DNA from: Solidesulfovibrio magneticus
GTDB taxonomy: Bacteria; Desulfobacterota; Desulfovibrionia; Desulfovibrionales; Desulfovibrionaceae
DNA: 11,678 bases
Direction: 5' to 3'
NCBI GenBank assembly: GCA_002482565.1
Contig: DLGG01000008.1
Span: 1 to 11,678 of the forward strand
This document shows, piece by piece, positions 7,171 to 11,678 of this stretch; within the stretch, counting starts at the first letter, position 1, and each line of letters begins with the position of its first letter. The notes below the pieces were generated by a model. It saw nothing but the letters and a program-made list of their open reading frames with translations. It searched no databases and was not told the DNA's origin. A program made the position numbers and the translations under genes.

Positions 7171-7404
7171 ATGGATGTACCGAGCAAGAGCAACAAGGCA
7201 TGGCAAGACATCGTGACTGGAAAGAAAACGTTTCAGTTGAAATTTCTTGCCGCCAAGATTCTTCTTGGCCGACTGACGAGGACAGTTAAGGAAGATCCAT
7301 CTCCTAACACCATCAGCAATAGTGTGGACCAAATCTACGCCCTTTTCTCAAGCAACGTGAATATGCCCAGCGTTCAAGAAGATATGAAAACTATTTTTGG
7401 CTAG
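7171..7404 (+). CDS. Small basic protein of unknown function (77 aa), first gene of cassette
   Basis: I do not recognise the family. 77 residues from the ATG chosen by the GGAGG site. No signal peptide, membrane segment, Cys pair or nucleotide motif. The N-terminal half is basic and probably helical (KAWQDIVTGKKTFQLKFLAA, then KILLGRLTRTVKED); the C-terminal half is polar with a short hydrophobic YALF segment. It is clearly AT-richer than the flanking chromosome. It ends 9 nt before the ATG of the 333-residue gene, whose ribosome binding site overlaps its TAG stop, so the two are almost certainly one transcript and are made together. A partner, chaperone or regulatory subunit for the larger protein is a guess from context only. 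The favoured ATG, tight spacing and own promoter support that it is real. Confidence 0.72.
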   Translation: MDVPSKSNKAWQDIVTGKKTFQLKFLAAKILLGRLTRTVKEDPSPNTISNSVDQIYALFSSNVNMPSVQEDMKTIFG

Positions 7405-7413
7405 GAGGGCGAC

Positions 7414-8415
7414 ATGCGACAGACTATTTCCAGCGTTTCCGATGTCAAAACGATGATCGAAGCAGGACGCAAGCTTCTCCTTGCAGGAGAAGAGGACGTC
7501 TTGCATCAACTCCCCAAAGGCGATTGGATCGCAGGCACTATTCCATACTTCATTTCCAAAGACCATGGTGGCATGGTCAGCCGTGATTTACTCTGTGCCA
7601 CAGACATCACCGACCTCGTCACTTCTATCGAAATCGTTGCCTACGACCAAAACAGCCTTGCCCGAGTGTATACCGAGGGGCCAAAGCATGGATTCAGTTT
7701 CATTGTCATCCCGGCAATGAGCAAAACCCACTTGTCCTTCGCTCTCAATGCCCCAAACTACAAGGATTTTGGCATACGTCCATTAATCGGATGGATAGCT
7801 GGGGTGCATCTCTCCGATTTAGGCAAGAAAACACCCAAGGTCATAAACGGCATTACTGGCGATGTGTTGGAAGAGGGTGCCCTGGTGCTGCAAGCCCAAT
7901 TGCCCGAGGGCAAGGTTGCCGAGATCGGCATCGTCAACCTCTTCGAGCAGGGCGCAGGCGACGTGCTGACCTTCACCACCGACGATTTTTCCGCCACTGA
8001 CGTCATGGTCAATGGTGAAAAGCGGAACTTTGCCGCCTACATCATTAAGAACAAACTCGACACCAAACTGCCGCTTGTTGCCGACTACTACGGAGCCCTG
8101 GTCAACATCAGCTTCCAGGACGTCGACGAAGTGGAAGGGTTGGTGAAATTCTATGCTCCGGTGTTTTCAGGCATTCGCTACAAACATGCCAAGCCCGTAG
8201 TTGATTACGTCAAGGAATTCAACGATCGGCTTTGCAAAGAATGCTCCATCGAATCAGCACGAGTTGCTTTCTCCTGCAACTGCATCCTTAACTACCTTTA
8301 CTCTGAACTCGAAGGAAAAAAAACCGACCCCTTCACCGGGCCAATTACTTTTGGCGAGATTGCTTATCAACTACTCAACCAAACGCTGGTCTATCTGGAG
8401 ATCATGGACGTCTAG
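7414..8415 (+). CDS. Uncharacterised 333-aa protein with FIST-C-like C-terminus
   Basis: No named function recognised. 333 residues, soluble, no signal peptide. It starts at an ATG with AGGAGGG 4 nt upstream, overlapping the stop of the small gene. The N-terminal part has GDWIAGTIPYF (36-46) and a central GWIAG (126-130). The C-terminus, FSCNC (286-290) and then GPITFGEIAYQLLNQTLVYL (309-328), resembles the end of FIST-C sensory domains, where a GEI motif and an N-Q-T strand close the domain; FIST proteins are putative intracellular small-ligand sensors linked to signal transduction. That match is by eye and the rest of the FIST layout is not obvious, so a diverged FIST or an unrelated fold are both open. 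Composition is AT-richer at both ends and GC-rich in the middle (about 7860-8110). An A8 run sits at 8316-8323. Confidence 0.82.
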   Translation: MRQTISSVSDVKTMIEAGRKLLLAGEEDVLHQLPKGDWIAGTIPYFISKDHGGMVSRDLLCATDITDLVTSIEIVAYDQNSLARVYTEGPKHGFSFIVIPAMSKTHLSFALNAPNYKDFGIRPLIGWIAGVHLSDLGKKTPKVINGITGDVLEEGALVLQAQLPEGKVAEIGIVNLFEQGAGDVLTFTTDDFSATDVMVNGEKRNFAAYIIKNKLDTKLPLVADYYGALVNISFQDVDEVEGLVKFYAPVFSGIRYKHAKPVVDYVKEFNDRLCKECSIESARVAFSCNCILNYLYSELEGKKTDPFTGPITFGEIAYQLLNQTLVYLEIMDV

Positions 8416-8456
8416 GCGTCGCAAACTGCAGCTTCGTTGTGACTATAGTCCTCTAA

Positions 8457-8492
8457 AGGTGGACCGCCCTACCGGCGGTCCACCTGCTTTTA
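8457..8492 (+). terminator. Strong hairpin terminator closing the cassette
   Basis: AGGTGGACCGCC (8457-8468) and GGCGGTCCACCT (8474-8485) form a perfect 12-bp stem with a 5-nt loop, followed by a short T-rich tail (GCTTTTA). It lies 41 nt after the stop of the 333-residue gene. The tail is weak, but the stem is very stable. Confidence 0.75.
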
Positions 8493-8498
8493 GCGGCA

Positions 8499-8528
8499 TT
8501 GACTTGTCCTCTTCTTGGGCGCAATACT
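8499..8528 (+). promoter_or_regulatory. Weak promoter candidate for the permease gene
   Basis: TTGACT (8499-8504), the same -35 hexamer as the cassette promoter, with a poor AATACT (8523-8528) 18 nt on. It lies just after the cassette terminator, where a promoter for the permease is expected. Confidence 0.3.
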
Positions 8529-8670
8529 CTGCTGTTTAAAAACGTCACTCCCCCTTTGGCTGTCCATAAAACATAGCGCTGCGCTTGGGAGCAAGCATCA
8601 ACAACGCGAGTGCGGACACCGGGGCGCAAACAACAACGCAAGACGGCTCAATGCCTTCCACTATCCTCCC

Positions 8671-8674
8671 GGAG
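8671..8674 (+). promoter_or_regulatory. Ribosome binding site supporting the permease start at 8681
   Basis: GGAG is 6 nt before the ATG at 8681. The in-frame TTG at 8585 and ATG at 8651 have no comparable site, and they would add a polar low-complexity tail ahead of the first membrane segment. Confidence 0.6.
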
Positions 8675-8680
8675 TTCCTC

Positions 8681-10042
8681 ATGCCGCCCTCATCTTCTCC
8701 CGCCGCCAACGTCTCCCCTGCCCCTGCCAAACAAATGGGCCTGGCCTCGGCCGTGGCCATCGGCATCGGCGGCATGGTCGGCGGCGGCGTCTACGCCATC
8801 TTCGGCTCGGCCGCCCATGTGGCCGGCTCGGCCCTGTGGCTCTCCTTCCTGGCCGGCGGACTGGTGGCTCTGGCCACCTCCTACAACTACGCCAAACTCG
8901 GTGCGCGCTACCCCACCAAGGGCGGCGCGGTGGAATTTCTGGTGCGCGGCCTTGGCGACGGCATCGTCAGCGGCGGACTCAACATCTACATGTGGATCGG
9001 CTACGTCATTGCCCTGGCCATGTACGCCGCCGGTTTCGCCGGCTACCTCATGACCTTTTTCCCCCACGACCACCCGCTGTGGCTGCCCAAGGCCGCCGCT
9101 GCCGGCGCGGTGCTCCTTTTTACCCTGGTCAACGTTTTTGGCGCGGCCTGGGTCGGGCGTTCGGAACTTGTGACCGTGACCGTCAACCTGGCCGTGCTGT
9201 CGGTCTTCGCGGTCTGGGGCTGCGCCACCGCCGACTGGCAGGGGCTGTCCAGGGCCGGCTGGGCCGAACCCTCGGGCATCGCCTTTGGCGGCGGGATGCT
9301 CTTTATCGCTTACGAAGGCTTCGGCCTGGTCGCCAACGCCGCCGGCGACATGGCCGATCCGCCGCGCACCCTGCCCAGGGCGCTCTATCTGTCGGTGTGT
9401 TCGGTCATCGTGGTCTATCTCGGCGTCGCGTTTGCCGTGCTCGGCCATCTGCCCTTGCCCCGCATCGACGCGGCCAGCGACTACGCCCTGTCCGAAGCGG
9501 CCGGCACGTTCATGGGCAAGGCCGGTTTCACCGTCATCGCCGTGGGCGCGCTTTTCGCCACGGCGGCGGCGCTTAACGCCACCCTCTACGGTGCGGCCAA
9601 CGTCTGCTGGATGATCGCCAAGGACGGCGAACTGCCGGCCGCCTTCGATCGGCTGGCCTGGAAGCGCGCACCGTTGGGCCTTTTCCTGACCGCCGGGCTG
9701 GTGCTGGTTTTCGTGCTGTTTTTCGATCTTTCCAGCGTCGCCATGATGGGCAGCGGCGCGTTTCTGTTCATCTACGCCGCCGTAGCCTATTCCCACCTGC
9801 GCTTGCGCGCCGCCACCGACGGCCGGCCAACGCTCATCTGGTTGTCCATAGCCTTGTGCCTGTCGCTTCTGGGCGTGCTGGGCTCCAACATGTACGCCCA
9901 TTCCAGACCGGCCTTCTGGACCATGCTCGGGCTTTTTCCGGTCTCTTTCGGCCTTGAATGGGCGTATCGGCGGGCCACGGGACGCCGGCTCAAGGTCGGT
10001 TTGGCGTCGAGCGCGACGAAAGTTCCGGCCGTCAACGCGTAG
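8681..10042 (+). CDS. APC-superfamily amino acid permease
   Basis: 453 residues from the favoured ATG; inner-membrane transporter with about 12 hydrophobic segments, probably proton- or solute-coupled uptake of an amino acid or amine. Seen: a short Pro/Ser-rich N-terminus, then segment 1 with IGIGGMVGGGVYAIFG (27-42), the glycine-rich unwound substrate site of the APC fold; RYPTKGGAVEFLVRGLGDG (76-94) at segment 3; and AYEGFGLVANAAGDMADPPR (210-229), the segment 6 and following loop signature. KDGELPAAFDR (314-324) is also typical of the family. Substrate is not predictable. High-GC codon use matches the main chromosome, unlike the cassette just before it. It converges with the LysE-type gene, with 71 nt between stops and no clear terminator there. 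Confidence 0.92.
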   Translation: MPPSSSPAANVSPAPAKQMGLASAVAIGIGGMVGGGVYAIFGSAAHVAGSALWLSFLAGGLVALATSYNYAKLGARYPTKGGAVEFLVRGLGDGIVSGGLNIYMWIGYVIALAMYAAGFAGYLMTFFPHDHPLWLPKAAAAGAVLLFTLVNVFGAAWVGRSELVTVTVNLAVLSVFAVWGCATADWQGLSRAGWAEPSGIAFGGGMLFIAYEGFGLVANAAGDMADPPRTLPRALYLSVCSVIVVYLGVAFAVLGHLPLPRIDAASDYALSEAAGTFMGKAGFTVIAVGALFATAAALNATLYGAANVCWMIAKDGELPAAFDRLAWKRAPLGLFLTAGLVLVFVLFFDLSSVAMMGSGAFLFIYAAVAYSHLRLRAATDGRPTLIWLSIALCLSLLGVLGSNMYAHSRPAFWTMLGLFPVSFGLEWAYRRATGRRLKVGLASSATKVPAVNA

Positions 10043-10113
10043 CAGGCGTTAACGGCACGGCTTCAGGCGGGACAGGGCAGGAAGCTCGATTCTGCGAGAA
10101 AAGGAAGCTGGCG

Positions 10114-10752
10114 TCAGGATTGTTCGGACAGGGCCAGCTTGACGCCAAAAACCACGAACAAGGCCCCGGCCCCCTGGGTAAGGTAGGGACCAAGACGTCG
10201 GGCGCGGCCAAGCCCCCCGGCCACACGGGCCGTGGACCAGGCCAGGAGCAGATTCCAGGTTGTGCCGGTGCAGTTGAGGATGCCGCCCAAGACGGCAAAG
10301 GCCAGGGCCTTGTGGGGCGCGGCCGGATCGATGAACTGGGGCAGGAAAGCCAGGAAAAACAGCGCCACCTTGGGATTGAGGGCGTTGGTGAGAAAGCCCT
10401 GGACGAAAATGCCGCGATGCCGGATTTCAGGCGCTTGGGGAATTTCCTCGGGCGCTGTTTTTTTTCGCGCGCCAAGGATCATGCGCACGCCGGCATACAC
10501 GAGGTAGGCCGCGCCCACGAGCTTGATCACGGAAAAGGCCGTGGCCGAGGCGGCCAGCACGGCCGACAAGCCCGCGGCAGCGGCCAGGATATGCACGCAA
10601 CAGCCAGCTCCGATGCCCAGGGCGGCCACCATGCCCGCCTTGGCCCCCTGTCCGGCGCTGCGGCTGACGACGTAGATGACGTCCGGGCCGGGAGCCATGT
10701 TAAACAGGATGCCCGAGACGATAAACAGCCACAGATCGTGAATGCCAAGCAT
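10114..10752 (-). CDS. LysE/RhtB-family amino acid exporter
   Basis: 212 residues, the usual family length, with about six membrane segments. Exports amino acids (lysine, homoserine/threonine, leucine or others depending on subgroup). Seen: LWLFIVSGILFNMAPGPDVI (7-26) carrying the conserved PGPD, GQGAKAGMVAALGIGAG (34-50), LVGAAYLVYAGVRMILGARK (78-97), and the RhtB/LysE block NALNPKVALFFLAFLPQF (123-140). The frame opens earlier at a TTG (10806), but the ATG at 10752 has GGAG 5 nt upstream and begins at the family's usual N-terminus. A promoter candidate lies at 10790-10816. Substrate is not readable; homoserine or threonine would fit the hom gene in the window, but that gene is over 4 kb away, so this is only a suggestion. 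Confidence 0.93.
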   Translation of the reverse strand: MLGIHDLWLFIVSGILFNMAPGPDVIYVVSRSAGQGAKAGMVAALGIGAGCCVHILAAAAGLSAVLAASATAFSVIKLVGAAYLVYAGVRMILGARKKTAPEEIPQAPEIRHRGIFVQGFLTNALNPKVALFFLAFLPQFIDPAAPHKALAFAVLGGILNCTGTTWNLLLAWSTARVAGGLGRARRLGPYLTQGAGALFVVFGVKLALSEQS

Positions 10753-10757
10753 GGGAA

Positions 10758-10761
10758 CTCC
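10758..10761 (-). promoter_or_regulatory. Ribosome binding site deciding the LysE-type start
   Basis: GGAG on the minus strand sits 5 nt before the ATG at 10752; the upstream in-frame TTG has no comparable site. Confidence 0.65.
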
Positions 10762-10789
10762 GTGCGTGCCGGGAATGTTTCGGAAGCCG

Positions 10790-10816
10790 GCTATACCCGG
10801 CGGCAACGGCTGTCAA
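10790..10816 (-). promoter_or_regulatory. Promoter candidate for the LysE-type exporter
   Basis: Consensus TTGACA (10816-10811), a short 15-nt spacer, and TATAGC (10795-10790, 4/6 match). It lies 37 nt upstream of the ATG, between this gene and the GNAT-like gene, so the exporter can be transcribed on its own. Confidence 0.5.
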
Positions 10817-10851
10817 TGCGGGCTGGCTGGGACACTGTACAGGGTCAGCTG

Positions 10852-11550
10852 TTACTCGTCGCTCACGTACGCCAGTTCTTCGTGGCCGTCATGGGTGATG
10901 ACGCCTGATTGGCGCAGTCCGAACCGTTCGATGACACGCTTGCCGTCAAACGAGACGATGATGGCGGCCAGCCCGCGATGGGACACAGCGGCCAAGTCTT
11001 CGCGAAATGCCCGCATGAGCGCCCGGCTTGCCTCGGTGCGATGGAACTGGGGCAGGATGCCGATGTTATAGAGATAGAGGTACTGCTCACCGGACGCGGT
11101 CTGGGGCTGGGGCGTGATCTGACGACGATTGGTGATGGTTTGCGGCGCGTCTCGCAGGACAGCGAAGGTGACCGGTGAAATGGGATGAAAGGCCGAGTAG
11201 CCAATAGGAAGAGTGCGGCCGCCTGCGCTGGCCGTCCAAAGGCGAAAGCCTTTGGGAAAGACCGTGACGGCGTGATGGAGATGCGGGTAGTCTTCGCGGT
11301 TGGCCGGATCAAGGTAGCAGGCCCAGTCCGCTGCCAGCAGGCACAGGACGAATCGGTTAAGGGATACCGGGTCCAGGCCCAATGAGGCGTGGGCGGCTTC
11401 TGCGGGGGAAATCGAAGCGACGTTATCCACCTGAGCAGTATCGAAGTTGAGTGACGCGAGGCGACGAGATTCCGGCTCCGCCCAGACAGCCACGGCTTCT
11501 TCCTGATGGAGGTCGGGGACAGCGTTCAACATGTGCGCGGTGCGTTCCAT
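10852..11550 (-). CDS. GNAT-like N-acetyltransferase domain protein
   Basis: 232 residues from the ATG with GGAGG 4 nt upstream (a TTG 18 nt earlier is in frame but lies before that site). The C-terminal third looks like a GNAT acetyltransferase: LPIGYSAFHPIS (114-125), then YLYLYNIGILPQFHRTEASR (157-176) as beta-4 and the acyl-CoA loop helix, and LAAIIVSFDGKRVIERFGL (194-212) as beta-5/alpha-4. The acetyl-CoA loop, normally Q/R-x-x-G-x-G/A, reads QFHRTEA here, so two glycines are missing and activity or cofactor binding is uncertain. The N-terminal 110 residues match nothing I recognise; they include DWACYLDPANREDYPHLHH (75-93). The gene ends 99 nt before the LysE-type ATG on the same strand. 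No convincing promoter found upstream. Family call by eye. Confidence 0.62.
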   Translation of the reverse strand: MERTAHMLNAVPDLHQEEAVAVWAEPESRRLASLNFDTAQVDNVASISPAEAAHASLGLDPVSLNRFVLCLLAADWACYLDPANREDYPHLHHAVTVFPKGFRLWTASAGGRTLPIGYSAFHPISPVTFAVLRDAPQTITNRRQITPQPQTASGEQYLYLYNIGILPQFHRTEASRALMRAFREDLAAVSHRGLAAIIVSFDGKRVIERFGLRQSGVITHDGHEELAYVSDE

Positions 11551-11554
11551 GAGG

Positions 11555-11559
11555 CCTCC
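11555..11559 (-). promoter_or_regulatory. Ribosome binding site deciding the GNAT-like start
   Basis: GGAGG on the minus strand, 4 nt before the ATG at 11550. The spacing is on the short side but the match is full, and it falls inside the coding part of the longer TTG-started frame. Confidence 0.55.
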
Positions 11560-11654
11560 GTATCGCAAGAATCACTTCTGCAATGCCGGGCAACCACGGA
11601 GTCGTCAAGAAACTCCAGTCCATGTCGTTTTGTCTGGATACTGACTGGATGCCT

Positions 11655-11678
11655 AAAAAAAAGCCCCCGAATCTTTCG
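11655..11678 (-). terminator. 3' half of an intrinsic terminator from a gene beyond the right edge
   Basis: Read on the minus strand, GGGGGC (11668-11663) is followed by eight T (11662-11655), the 3' arm and tail of a rho-independent terminator. The 5' arm would lie outside the window, so this implies a minus-strand gene ending just to the right. Confidence 0.5.

Noticed and set aside
8690..9901. Long minus-strand frame inside the permease gene
   Set aside because: Gly/His/Gln/Arg-rich shadow; the plus-strand frame has APC transporter motifs and hydrophobic segments.
10043..10113. Terminator between the converging permease and LysE-type genes
   Set aside because: Only a GAAGCT direct repeat and no stable stem with a T-run was found.
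11574..11595. Possible sigma-54 promoter (TTGC...TTGCA) upstream of the GNAT-like gene
   Set aside because: The spacing between the -24 and -12 elements is wrong and the GG of the -24 box is missing.

Overview
The window reads as ordinary chromosome of a high-GC sulfate-reducing deltaproteobacterium, most likely a Desulfovibrio/Solidesulfovibrio-type member of Desulfovibrionaceae. The grounds are the strong G/C preference at third codon positions in most genes, the gene set (chemoreceptor, AlaC-Hom pair, phosphoglycerate-mutase-like gene beside hom), and a long A/T-tract hairpin of a kind I associate with Desulfovibrio intergenic DNA. This assignment is inference; there is no rRNA or other decisive marker.

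Left part (1-6508), all on the minus strand. In transcription order: an AlaC-type aminotransferase; homoserine dehydrogenase, overlapping it by 4 nt (ATGA); a cofactor-independent phosphoglycerate-mutase-like protein of the type proposed to be a non-orthologous homoserine kinase; a hotdog-fold acyl-CoA thioesterase; a TIM-barrel amidohydrolase; and the N-terminal two thirds or so of a methyl-accepting chemotaxis protein with a PilJ-like input domain, cut by the left edge. The first three make a plausible block for the aspartate/threonine branch. The hom/kinase-like gap holds a 17-bp perfect inverted repeat that overlaps a second, competing hairpin. The chemoreceptor leader can fold over its own ribosome binding site.

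Middle (6600-8500), plus strand. A complete tRNA-Ser(GCT) with encoded CCA is followed by a clean intrinsic terminator. After it the base composition becomes visibly AT-richer. This stretch carries a near-consensus promoter, a 77-residue basic protein and a 333-residue protein of unknown function with a FIST-C-like tail, then a strong terminator hairpin. This two-gene unit is the least explained part of the window and looks like an acquired cassette beside a tRNA gene, although no integrase or duplicated att site is visible.

Right part (8500-11678). An APC-superfamily amino-acid permease (+) converges on a LysE/RhtB-type amino-acid exporter (-), which is preceded by a divergent GNAT-like protein (-). 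At the right edge is the 3' half of a terminator belonging to a minus-strand gene outside the window. Uptake (APC), export (LysE) and biosynthesis (alaC/hom/kinase-like) give much of the window an amino-acid theme, but nothing in the sequence shows joint regulation.
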